Shown in pieces: positions 1 through 8,228 of a DNA stretch of 64,000 bases; the first letter of the stretch is position 1, and each line of letters opens with the position of its first letter. The DNA is from Candidatus Altimarinota bacterium. GTDB lineage: Bacteria > Patescibacteriota > Gracilibacteria > UBA4473. Below the pieces are notes generated by a model that did no database searches, was not told the DNA's origin, and saw only the letters and a program-made list of their open reading frames with translations. The position numbers and the translations under genes were made by a program. Where the stretch lies: contig JAGLIF010000002.1 in NCBI GenBank assembly GCA_023143095.1, positions 1 to 64,000 of the forward strand, given 5' to 3'.

Positions 1-345
1 AATAGGATCGGTATTTGTTTCTGTGATAGTTTCTAAAGTATTTGCATTGTCAGCAGAAGGATTATCAACAGCTTGTGTTACCTCCTCATTAGGTACTTCA
101 GGTATTTCTTCAATAACAGGAGCTGATTCCGAGACGGAAACATCTGTTTCGGAAATTGTAGCATCTGCAAAAGGATTTATTTCTGCGACAACTGCAGGTT
201 GCACTGTTTCATCATTTACAACTACAGTGGCTGAATCATCGTCTTGTTGTCCTTGTGTGGAAGTAGTTGGATCTGTTACAGCGGGTTGATTATCGTCATT
301 TTTACTATCATCTCCTTTACCGAGTCCGAAATGGAATTTTACCAT
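1..345 (-). CDS. Acidic low-complexity protein, N-terminal part (cut by window edge)
   Basis: An open frame of 115 codons starts at the ATG at 343-345 and runs off the left edge. It begins MVKFHFGLGKGDDSKND and continues as a stretch rich in Asp, Glu, Thr, Val and Pro with no hydrophobic segment, so the visible part looks like a disordered acidic N-terminus. I do not recognise a family. It is divergent from pheS, with about 95 bases between the start codons. No Shine-Dalgarno is visible. The continuous frame to the edge and the sensible start support it as a real gene, but its function is unknown. Confidence 0.6.
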   Translation of the reverse strand, partial: MVKFHFGLGKGDDSKNDDNQPAVTDPTTSTQGQQDDDSATVVVNDETVQPAVVAEINPFADATISETDVSVSESAPVIEEIPEVPNEEVTQAVDNPSADNANTLETITETNTDPI

Positions 346-439
346 ATTATTTTTATATTATGTTTTTTTTGACTTTTTTACAGAAATCTTAATACTCTAG
401 CTGATTTTTATGAAAAAAGCAAGTTTTTTTCTCTCCTAA

Positions 440-1471
440 ATGACTTTAAAAGAATTTTTAACACGAGTTTCTGAGCTTGAAAAGAGGGTTTCAGAAAGTT
501 TTGATAATGTTAGAATAATTGAACATTTGGAAGCTTTTTTTCAAGAATTTTTAGGAAAGAAAAGTCAGCTAAATGAATTACTGAAACATATTAAGGATTT
601 TTCTCCAGAAGAAAAGAAAGAAGTAGGACCTCAAATTCAACAATTGAAAAATAAAATAAATCAGGATTTCTTAGTAAAACGAAATGTATTGGAAACAGAA
701 GCTTTGAATGAGAAATTAAAAGAAGATTGGATTGATGTGACAAAGAGCGAACCATTTTCAGTTGGAAATTTGCATCCCATATCTAAAATACAGCGTCGAG
801 TAGAGCAGATTTTTTCAAGTATGGGGTTTGAAATTGCTGATGGACCTGAAGTGGAAACAGAATGGAATAATTTTGATGCACTTAATGTGCCACAAACACA
901 TCCTGCGAGAGATATGCAAGATACTTTTTGGATATCAAAAGACTCAGAAAATTCTCATGAAAATAGTGTTTTGAGAACGCAGACTTCAAATATACAGATT
1001 AGAAAGATGATTGAGCACGGTGCACCTATTCGTATTATTGCACCAGGTAGAGTGTTTCGAAATGAGGAACTTGATGCGACGCATGATGCTACTTTTTATC
1101 AAGTGGAAGGTTTGCTTGTGGATGAAAATATTACTTTAGGACATCTAAAAGGTATTTTAGAAAAGATGTTATCGGAGTTATTTGAAAAAGAGATAAAAAT
1201 TCGGATTCGTCCAGGATATTTTCCATTTGTTGAACCAGGTTTGGAGGTTGATATTTGGTTTGAATTGCCAGGGAAAGAAGGGAAATGGCTTGAGTTTATG
1301 GGGGCAGGGATGGTGCATCCTAGTGTTTTGCGAAATTGTGGAGTTGATTCTAAAAAATATGGAGGGTTTGCCTTTGGTTTTGGATTGACACGACTCGTAA
1401 TGATGAAATATGAGATTGAAGATATTCGACTCTTATCTTCTCAGAAAAAAGAGTTTCTAGAGCAGTTTTAA
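440..1471 (+). CDS. pheS: Phenylalanine-tRNA ligase alpha subunit
   Basis: Catalytic subunit that charges tRNA-Phe in the cytoplasm as an alpha2-beta2 enzyme with PheT. The 343 residues match the usual size of PheS. An N-terminal coiled-coil arm covers about residues 1-90. The class II core has motif 2 near residue 203 (RVFRNEELDATHDATF, then the QVEG signature) and motif 3 near residue 309 (GFAFGFGLTRL). The typical MQDTFW segment is also present. pheT does not follow; rpoD comes 42 bases downstream, so the two subunit genes are separated here. The identification is secure. Confidence 0.96.
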   Translation: MTLKEFLTRVSELEKRVSESFDNVRIIEHLEAFFQEFLGKKSQLNELLKHIKDFSPEEKKEVGPQIQQLKNKINQDFLVKRNVLETEALNEKLKEDWIDVTKSEPFSVGNLHPISKIQRRVEQIFSSMGFEIADGPEVETEWNNFDALNVPQTHPARDMQDTFWISKDSENSHENSVLRTQTSNIQIRKMIEHGAPIRIIAPGRVFRNEELDATHDATFYQVEGLLVDENITLGHLKGILEKMLSELFEKEIKIRIRPGYFPFVEPGLEVDIWFELPGKEGKWLEFMGAGMVHPSVLRNCGVDSKKYGGFAFGFGLTRLVMMKYEIEDIRLLSSQKKEFLEQF

Positions 1472-1494
1472 ATTATTTAAATGAGCTTTTGATT

Positions 1495-1500
1495 TATAAT
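1495..1500 (+). promoter_or_regulatory. Likely -10 element (TATAAT) of rpoD
   Basis: A consensus TATAAT hexamer ends 13 bases before the rpoD ATG, which would give a 5' leader of only about 7 bases. No good -35 hexamer is visible at 17 bases spacing. The nearly leaderless geometry resembles that at 10575 upstream of the PilB-like gene. Confidence 0.4.
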
Positions 1501-1513
1501 TATTAAGAAAAAT

Positions 1514-2746
1514 ATGCCAAAATACCAAAAACGAATTAGTAACTTTTCAAAAGAAATACAAAATTTGATTCAGAAAGGGCGAGACCAAAAAATTATTACA
1601 GAACAGGAGTTAATGAAAGTAGTTCCTAATGTAGAGAAAAATTTGTTGCTCTTGGATGATTTGTACGAGTTGTTTTTGGATTTAGGAGTTGATGTAGTTG
1701 ATGTTCGTGAGGAAAAAATTTGGAAAGAACGATTGAAAAGAAAAGAAGAAGGGAAATCGGCAAAACCAATTATAGAAGAAATAGAGCCGACTGATGAGGA
1801 TTTAAAAAAAGAAGAAATAGAAGAAGATGAAAAAGCGGAAGATGATTTTGTAGATTTATCAGAGATTTCAAATGATTCGGTGCGTATGTATCTTAATGAA
1901 ATTGGACGAGTACCACTTTTGAATGCAAAAGAAGAAGTAGAGTTGGCAAAAAGAATTGAAAAAGGGGATTTGTCAGCGAAACAAAAATTAGCTGAATCTA
2001 ATCTGCGATTAGTTGTTTCTATCGCTAAACGGTATATTGGACGGGGACTTCCATTTTTGGATTTGATGCAAGAAGGGAATTTTGGTTTATTGAGAGCTGT
2101 AGAAAAATTCGATTATACAAAAGGATTTAAATTTTCGACTTATGCAACATGGTGGATTCGGCAAGCGATCACGCGTGCAATTGCTGATCAAGCTAGAACG
2201 ATTCGTATTCCAGTACATATGGTGGAAACGATTAATAAATTGACGCATACACAACGAAGATTACAGCAAGAATTGGGACGAGAACCGATTCCAGAGGAAA
2301 TTGCTGCGGAAATGGATTTAGATATAAAAAAAGTAAATCATATTTTAAAAATTTCACAAGATATAGTTTCTCTTGAAGCTCCTGTAGGATCAGAGGAAGA
2401 TTCAAAGTTAGGGGATTTTATAGAAGATGAATCGGCACTTTCTCCATTTGAAGCAGCTCATCGAGAAATGATAAAGGAAAATATTACGGATCTTTTAGAA
2501 TATTTATCAGCACGAGAACAAAAAATTATAAAAATGAGATTTGGTTTGGACGATGGTGTTCCTCACACTTTAGAAGAAGTTGGAAAAGAGTTTAATGTGA
2601 CGAGAGAACGGATTCGACAGATTGAGGCAAAAGTATTGGAGAAATTGAGAATGCATCCAATGGCTATTAAGATTTCAGAAGATCCACACTATAAAAAGGA
2701 AATGATGAATGAAGCACTTTTTGGACCTATTGAAACTTCATTATAA
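1514..2746 (+). CDS. rpoD: Primary RNA polymerase sigma factor (sigma-70)
   Basis: Housekeeping sigma factor that directs RNA polymerase to -35/-10 promoters. Of 410 residues, an N-terminal helical region 1.1-like part (1-60) is followed by an acidic Lys/Glu-rich linker (about 65-115) and region 1.2 ([16 protein letters not shown]). Region 2 contains the -10 recognition and melting signature [13 protein letters not shown] near residue 206. Region 3 and a region 4 helix-turn-helix ([18 protein letters not shown], about residues 362-380) follow. All conserved regions are intact. It lies between pheS and greA in the same direction with its own TATAAT. Confidence 0.96.
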   Translation: MPKYQKRISNFSKEIQNLIQKGRDQKIITEQELMKVVPNVEKNLLLLDDLYELFLDLGVDVVDVREEKIWKERLKRKEEGKSAKPIIEEIEPTDEDLKKEEIEEDEKAEDDFVDLSEISNDSVRMYLNEIGRVPLLNAKEEVELAKRIEKGDLSAKQKLAESNLRLVVSIAKRYIGRGLPFLDLMQEGNFGLLRAVEKFDYTKGFKFSTYATWWIRQAITRAIADQARTIRIPVHMVETINKLTHTQRRLQQELGREPIPEEIAAEMDLDIKKVNHILKISQDIVSLEAPVGSEEDSKLGDFIEDESALSPFEAAHREMIKENITDLLEYLSAREQKIIKMRFGLDDGVPHTLEEVGKEFNVTRERIRQIEAKVLEKLRMHPMAIKISEDPHYKKEMMNEALFGPIETSL

Positions 2747-2804
2747 AAAATTGATTTTTTTAAAAAAACTTTTATCTTTTATTTCGCTTTAATAAATAAA
2801 ATAG

Positions 2805-3302
2805 ATGGCAAAAATAACCAACACAACAACGGATGATAAAGAACAAGTGTTAATAACAAAGTCTGGGTTAGAAAAACTGAAAATAGAATTGAAAGAGTTA
2901 AAAACTATAGGAAGGAAGGAAGTATCAGAGCGATTAGCTGAAGCAATTTCTTATGGAGATCTTTCTGAGAATTCAGAGTATGATGAAGCTAAAAATCAAC
3001 AAGCTTTTATTGAAGGTCGTATTTTGGAGTTAGAGTCACAGGTTAAAAATGCTAAGATTATTGAAGAGAGTGTTGATAAAGGAATAGTTCAGATTGGATC
3101 AACTGTAGGTCTTAAACGATTAGACGAAAAAGAAAAACATGAATATACGATTGTAGGATCAACAGAAGCAGATCCTATAATGCGGAAGATTTCAAATGAA
3201 TCACCAGTAGGGGCAGCTATCTTAGGGAAAAAGAAGAAGGATAAAGTAAAAATAATCGCGCCAGGAGGAACTTTTACTTATGAAATTTTGGAAGTAAAAT
3301 AG
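2805..3302 (+). CDS. greA: Transcription elongation factor GreA
   Basis: Binds the secondary channel of RNA polymerase and stimulates cleavage of backtracked RNA. The 165 residues comprise the N-terminal coiled coil, whose tip carries the acidic signature GDLSENSEYDEAKNQQ near residue 50, and the C-terminal FKBP-like domain (IVGSTEADP, SPVGAAILGKKKKDKV). About 12 residues ahead of the usual GreA start look like a lineage-specific extension. It is placed after rpoD, with no Shine-Dalgarno before the ATG. Confidence 0.95.
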   Translation: MAKITNTTTDDKEQVLITKSGLEKLKIELKELKTIGRKEVSERLAEAISYGDLSENSEYDEAKNQQAFIEGRILELESQVKNAKIIEESVDKGIVQIGSTVGLKRLDEKEKHEYTIVGSTEADPIMRKISNESPVGAAILGKKKKDKVKIIAPGGTFTYEILEVK

Positions 3303-3510
3303 ATTAAAGAAATACTGATTTAATAAATTTGTAACAACAAAATAAAGATTTTGATAAAAATTAATTAAAATATTATTTTTTTGTACGAAATTGGTTTGTT
3401 ATTTTCGTTTTTATCGGTGTTTTCTTAAACACAGTAGCGTAGAATGTTTTGATGGTATGAAGTGCTTTTTTATTTAAAATTAATAAGTTTTGGGATAGAC
3501 TCTAAGTGAA

Positions 3511-5190
3511 ATGAAAAAGATTTATGTTCCAGGATCGAAATCTGTGTCAAATAGAGTTTTGGTATTGGCAGCATTGTCTTCTGAGTCAACGATTTTATAT
3601 AATTTACTGATTTCCAATGATATTATTTTTTTAAAAAATGCTTTGATCAAATTTGGTGTTATTTTTGAAGAACAAAAAAATGGGGGACTAAAAATAATAC
3701 CTCCTAAACAATTGAAAGGGAATAATTCGGACAATTTTATTGGTAATGGTGGAACTCCGGCTCGGTTTTTGGTGGCTCTTTCGACTATTTTAGAAGGAAC
3801 TTTTTCATTGAAAGGTGTTGAACGAATGTACGAGAGACCTTTTTTAGATTTATTTGAAGCAATAGGTTCTTTTGGTGTGGATATTGAGTATTTAGGACAA
3901 AAAGGATTTTTGCCAGCTAAATTTTCCAATAAAGGACTAGAAACAATGAATAGAAGTTCTTTAAAAATATCTGGAAAGGTTAGCTCGCAATTTATTTCAG
4001 GGCTTTTATTGGTAGCTCCAAAGTTTGAAAACGGTTTAGAAATAGAAGTGTCAGAGGCGATTCAGAGTTTACCGTATGTAAAAATGACAGTGGAAATTTT
4101 GAAAATATGGGGGGTATCTGTAGAAGTTTCACAGAATTATCAAAAATTTAAGATATTACCAGGATTGAAGTCTCCAAGAGAATTTTTGGTTCCAGCTGAT
4201 TCAAGTTCTGCGAGTTATCCGATAGCCTACAGCTTGCTTAAAAAAGAGAAAATTTCGATTGAAAATTTTGGAATAAAGACTTTTCAAGGGGATGAAAAGT
4301 TTTTGGAAGTAGCTGAAAAATTTGGAGCAAAAGTGGTTAGATTTGGGGACAAAGTTCAGATTCAACCGCCAGAAGTGTTAACTCCACTTGGAGAAATTGA
4401 TTTTTCAACCATGCCAGATGTGAGTATGACAGGTATGATTCTGGCTTCTTTTTCTAAAGGTTATTCGGAATTTTATGGACTTGAAAGTTTAAGGGTTAAA
4501 GAATGTGATAGGATTGAAGCTATGCGGCAAGGATTAGTGAAGTTAGGAGTTCGTATCGAGGTAAAAGATGATATTGTTAAGATATGGGGTGATGAAGCGG
4601 TTTTTAGAAAAGATGAGAAGATTCTTAATTCGTTTGATGATCATCGGATTGCAATGGTGTTTGGGATTGTTCGTTTAGTATTGAAAGCGTCTTTTCAGAT
4701 TACGGATCAGGAATGTGTGGCAAAATCTTGGCCAGAATTTTGGTTGGAATTATCTGATTGGAATAATGAGTTACGAAGTGTAAGTGCTATTATTCTAGAA
4801 AAAGTTCAAGATGGTGGCTTGCAGTATCTAATTGTGAAAAAACCACGAAAAGATTATGCGTGGCAGTTTCCACAAGGAGGAAAAGAGGAAGGGGAAATGG
4901 ATAAGAAAGCTGCCGAAAGAGAGTTGAAAGAAGAATGTGGAGAAGATTTAAATGTTAAATTTAAAGGAGAAAACTCAATAGGAGATTATAAATATTTGTT
5001 CCCGAAAGATTTTAAACGCCATAAAAAAGGGGTTTTTGGGGTTCATGTGAAATTTTTCCGAGCAGATTATTTGAACGGATTAGTAAAAGTAGATGGAGAA
5101 GAGATCATAGACCATGCGTGGGTGAAAAAAGAGAACTTAAAGGATTTTTTCGAGGTGGAATATTTAGAAAGAATACAGTTTTTTTTATAA
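3511..5190 (+). CDS. aroA: EPSP synthase fused to a C-terminal Nudix domain
   Basis: Residues 1 to about 415 are 3-phosphoshikimate 1-carboxyvinyltransferase, the sixth shikimate step. Visible hallmarks are PGSKSVSNR, NGGTPAR, SGKVSSQF, RVKECDRIEAMR and DDHRIAM, so the active site looks intact. From about residue 423 a Nudix hydrolase domain follows, with a complete Nudix box GX5EX7REUXEEXGU near residues 456-478 (GGKEEGE, then RELKEECGE). Usual AroA is about 430 residues; this protein has 559. The frame is continuous across the junction, with no internal stop or obvious alternative start. The Nudix part loosely recalls mitochondrial ribosomal protein L46. The substrate of the Nudix domain is unknown. 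Confidence 0.9.
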   Translation: MKKIYVPGSKSVSNRVLVLAALSSESTILYNLLISNDIIFLKNALIKFGVIFEEQKNGGLKIIPPKQLKGNNSDNFIGNGGTPARFLVALSTILEGTFSLKGVERMYERPFLDLFEAIGSFGVDIEYLGQKGFLPAKFSNKGLETMNRSSLKISGKVSSQFISGLLLVAPKFENGLEIEVSEAIQSLPYVKMTVEILKIWGVSVEVSQNYQKFKILPGLKSPREFLVPADSSSASYPIAYSLLKKEKISIENFGIKTFQGDEKFLEVAEKFGAKVVRFGDKVQIQPPEVLTPLGEIDFSTMPDVSMTGMILASFSKGYSEFYGLESLRVKECDRIEAMRQGLVKLGVRIEVKDDIVKIWGDEAVFRKDEKILNSFDDHRIAMVFGIVRLVLKASFQITDQECVAKSWPEFWLELSDWNNELRSVSAIILEKVQDGGLQYLIVKKPRKDYAWQFPQGGKEEGEMDKKAAERELKEECGEDLNVKFKGENSIGDYKYLFPKDFKRHKKGVFGVHVKFFRADYLNGLVKVDGEEIIDHAWVKKENLKDFFEVEYLERIQFFL

Positions 5191-5196
5191 AATTCC

Positions 5197-6105
5197 TCAG
5201 TTCCAGTGAAGAATATTTTTTTTAAGATAAACTTTTCTACCACCAATTTCTTTCTTAGAGTTTCCTTTTGGGTTGTTTTTAAGCCATTTGAGACAGTCTT
5301 TTACTTCCGAAAAACTTGGTGTTTTTTGAGCAATTTTTCGGAGAAATTCTTTTTGAAGGATATTAGGAAGATTATCAAATTGGTTTAAATCTAATATTCC
5401 ATAAGAAAAATCAAAAGATTTATCAAAATTTAGTTTTTCGATAAGTGATAAGTCTAGAAATGCCTGTGTTTCTTTGAATATTTCGGATTCATGGAGAAAA
5501 ACTTTTTCAAGGTTTTGTGTAATATTACGAAGTTTAGGGAGAACCTTATTTCGAATTAAATTTCGATTAAAATCAACATTTTTATTGGAAGGATCTTCTC
5601 TCCAAGAAAGTTTTTTTTCTTTTGCATATTTTAAAATTTCAGTTTTAGGGATTTGCCAAAATGGTTTAGTTGAGATATCAAAAGGGAATAATCCAGAGAG
5701 ACCAGATCCTTTTGTAAAGCGAAAAATCATGGTTTCACAAAAATCTGTAGCATGATGTGCGGTCAATATCTTTGTTGCTCCAAATTCTTTAGCGGCTTTT
5801 TGGGAAAGATTCTTTCTTTGTTCTCGCCAATAGTTTTCTTTATTTTTTTGTACTGTTGTTTTAAGAGTTTCTCCGAAAAAGTTAATATTATTGTTTTTGC
5901 AGAGGTTTTTTACAAATTTGAAATCTTTTGAAGAGTTTGATCGTAGTGCATGATCTAGATGAAAGACAGCTAGATTCTTTCTATCCATACTTTTTACGGC
6001 AATTTCCAGTAAAACGCGAGAATCAACACCGCCAGAAACGCAAAGGAGAAGTTTTTTTCCAAGGAGAGACTCTTTTTTTAAAAAATCAGTAAAAATTTTT
6101 TCCAT
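5197..6105 (-). CDS. tilS: tRNA(Ile)-lysidine synthase
   Basis: Converts C34 of tRNA-Ile(CAU) to lysidine with ATP and lysine, allowing AUA decoding. The N-type ATP-pyrophosphatase P-loop SGGVDS lies near residue 24, followed by the HLDHALR and TAHHATD segments typical of TilS and by SWREDPSNKN. The protein has 302 residues, so it carries the catalytic domain with a short C-terminal part. It is convergent with aroA, only 6 bases away, and ends in TGA. It lies directly downstream of dut on the same strand, 10 bases away. Confidence 0.92.
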   Translation of the reverse strand: MEKIFTDFLKKESLLGKKLLLCVSGGVDSRVLLEIAVKSMDRKNLAVFHLDHALRSNSSKDFKFVKNLCKNNNINFFGETLKTTVQKNKENYWREQRKNLSQKAAKEFGATKILTAHHATDFCETMIFRFTKGSGLSGLFPFDISTKPFWQIPKTEILKYAKEKKLSWREDPSNKNVDFNRNLIRNKVLPKLRNITQNLEKVFLHESEIFKETQAFLDLSLIEKLNFDKSFDFSYGILDLNQFDNLPNILQKEFLRKIAQKTPSFSEVKDCLKWLKNNPKGNSKKEIGGRKVYLKKNILHWN

Positions 6106-6115
6106 ATGTTATTTT

Positions 6116-6577
6116 TTAGTTTTTTGTGTCTGTGCTGCCGAATCCACCTCTTGAATTTTTTCCTAAAAAGGTTTCTGGAATTTCTGTAAAATCTACTTTT
6201 TCTGTTTTAACAAAAAGACCTTGTGCAATTTTTTCCCCGCGATTTATAATGACTTCTTCCTTTCCAAGATTGAAAACTTGGATCATGATTTCATCTTTTC
6301 CTCCGCAGTAATCTTTGTCAATTAGTCCAATAGAGTGAGGGAAAATGAGATTTGTTTTTTTGAATAAAGAACTTCGAGGTAAAATAAGAAGTGCCAAATG
6401 AGGAGGACATTTAATAATGATATTGCCTGGAATAAGTCCACGAGAGGATGGAGGTATTTTTGTAGTTTTTCTGGACAAAAAATCAAATCCGAAACTACCA
6501 GAAGTTTCAAAGTGAGGAAGTTCAAGTGTGTTATCGATTCTGAAAATTTCTACTTGCATCAAAATTATCATAACCAA
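6116..6577 (-). CDS. dut: dUTP diphosphatase
   Basis: Hydrolyses dUTP to dUMP, keeping uracil out of DNA and feeding dTMP synthesis. The five trimeric dUTPase motifs can be followed: SFGFDF, PRSSLF, a G-IDKDYCGG segment, RGEKIAQGLF and the C-terminal RGGFGSTD that closes over the active site. The frame allows 153 residues; a start at the internal Met of MQVEIFRI (6559) is the more usual length. The 5' end faces the 7TM gene, so the short region around 6560-6630 must hold divergent promoters. Confidence 0.9.
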   Translation of the reverse strand: MVMIILMQVEIFRIDNTLELPHFETSGSFGFDFLSRKTTKIPPSSRGLIPGNIIIKCPPHLALLILPRSSLFKKTNLIFPHSIGLIDKDYCGGKDEIMIQVFNLGKEEVIINRGEKIAQGLFVKTEKVDFTEIPETFLGKNSRGGFGSTDTKN

Positions 6578-6629
6578 TAATCAAAATTTTTCATTTTTAA
6601 GTTTTAAAATTTTAAGTATCATTATTTTG

Positions 6630-8183
6630 ATGAAAAAAATTTTAGTTTTGTTTTTATTAGTTCCAGGATTTGTATTGGCTGAATTGGCATTAGAGCAACA
6701 GGAGAAATCGAAGGTTGAAATAATGGAAGAAACAGGTGAAATAGTAGAAAAAGTGTTTGAAGAGGAACAAATAGAACCAGCTATTACAGCGGAAGATCAA
6801 GGGAGTCTTGGAGAAAAATTTTTATTTGGAGGAGATACTTCAAAAATTATTTCTATTTCTAATTATGGACGCCCCCTTTTCTCTTGGGATTTTGGAGATG
6901 GTAGTCGTCCAAAGTTTGGGGAAACGATTTTACATACCTATGAAAATCCGGGGAAGTACACGGTTAAATTGAATGTAAAACAGGGACGGAAAAAAGAATC
7001 TATTACCAAAGAAGTTCTAGTTTACAATCAGAAGGGAGTGCTTGTTTCTGATAATGCAAAAAAATTCATGGAAATTCAGAAATTAGCGGAAGAGAAGGGG
7101 ATTTGGCTTAAAAAAATATTATATGAAGGAGAAAAAAAGGGTTTTTCTGTAGAAGAAGCATTTGTATCAAAATTCCAAGAAAATGCGGATTTTATACGAG
7201 ATTCTCGTTTTGTTATTTTTGATACTAAATCTATTTCGGGGTTACAAAGTTTTACTCAATTTTGGAAAAAAGTATCTCCAGAGAAAAAGTTTGATTTGAC
7301 TGAAAAGTTGTGGGTTAAACTTTCAGAAGAAAATTTAGCTAAAATGGCAAAACTTTCTCAGCCGATTTTTGAGGTGTTGCGACCAGGCTTTATTTTGTTA
7401 ACACGAAAAGAATCACTGGTGCCGATTTTTGAATCAGAGCAAAAAGAAGATGTGAGTAAAAAATTGGAAATGAGAGGAATTGAATATCGAATCATTGATA
7501 ACCGAAGTCGTACTTCGGGATTTTTGCCTCTTTCCAAATTAACAACCTATTTTGTAACAAGAGGAATTTCACAAAACATTATTTATCTGCTTCTATCGGT
7601 TCCTTTTTTGGCTTTTTTGATTGCTTTTTTGCGACAATTTGTGGGAGTTTCTACTTTTGGGGTTTTTGCACCAATTATGCTTTCTCTTAGTTTTTTGGTT
7701 TTGGGATTGAATTTTGGGTTAGTCGTTTTTCTGGTAGTGCTTTTGGTGAGTTATATTATCCGAACTATTTTTGAAAAGGTGGAACTTTTATATATTCCAA
7801 AAATTGCATTGCTTTTTAGTTTCTTGGCACTTTCTTTTTTTGGTATCTTGGGATTAGCGGTTTATTTTGATTCAAGTCTTAATCTTGGTTTAACTATTTT
7901 TCCTATGATGGTTATGTCTACTATTTCGGAAAAATTTTTAGCTTCCCAATCATCCAGTGGATTGAAAAATGCTATAATAGCGATTATTGAAACAGTAGTT
8001 GTTGCATTGTTGGCATATTTCTTTGTTGAGTGGGAATTTATAAAAAACAGTATTTTAGCTATGCCTGAGTGGATTTTGTTGCCGATGGTTGGAACGGTTT
8101 GGCTTGGTAAATTTACTGGGCTTCGAATTTCAGAATATTTCAAATTTAGGGCACTTTTACATGATGATGTACAGGAAGAATAA
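6630..8183 (+). CDS. PKD / inactive-transglutaminase-like protein with about seven TM helices
   Basis: I start it at the ATG of MKKILVLFLLVPGFVLAE, which reads as a signal peptide or signal anchor. A PKD-like domain spans about residues 66-120 (FSWDFGDGSRP, YENPGKYTVKLNV). A helical region to about residue 310 follows and then a block of about seven hydrophobic helices (residues 315-490). This layout matches membrane proteins annotated as inactive transglutaminase fused to seven TM helices, which travel with RimK-like ATP-grasp ligases. Here the next gene, 45 bases on, is exactly such a ligase. It is likely exported, with the PKD part outside. The biochemical role is unknown and the family call is from memory. 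Confidence 0.7.
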   Translation: MKKILVLFLLVPGFVLAELALEQQEKSKVEIMEETGEIVEKVFEEEQIEPAITAEDQGSLGEKFLFGGDTSKIISISNYGRPLFSWDFGDGSRPKFGETILHTYENPGKYTVKLNVKQGRKKESITKEVLVYNQKGVLVSDNAKKFMEIQKLAEEKGIWLKKILYEGEKKGFSVEEAFVSKFQENADFIRDSRFVIFDTKSISGLQSFTQFWKKVSPEKKFDLTEKLWVKLSEENLAKMAKLSQPIFEVLRPGFILLTRKESLVPIFESEQKEDVSKKLEMRGIEYRIIDNRSRTSGFLPLSKLTTYFVTRGISQNIIYLLLSVPFLAFLIAFLRQFVGVSTFGVFAPIMLSLSFLVLGLNFGLVVFLVVLLVSYIIRTIFEKVELLYIPKIALLFSFLALSFFGILGLAVYFDSSLNLGLTIFPMMVMSTISEKFLASQSSSGLKNAIIAIIETVVVALLAYFFVEWEFIKNSILAMPEWILLPMVGTVWLGKFTGLRISEYFKFRALLHDDVQEE

Positions 8184-8228
8184 TAGTTGAGATATGTGTG
8201 TTTCAGCTAAATAAACAACGAAATAATT

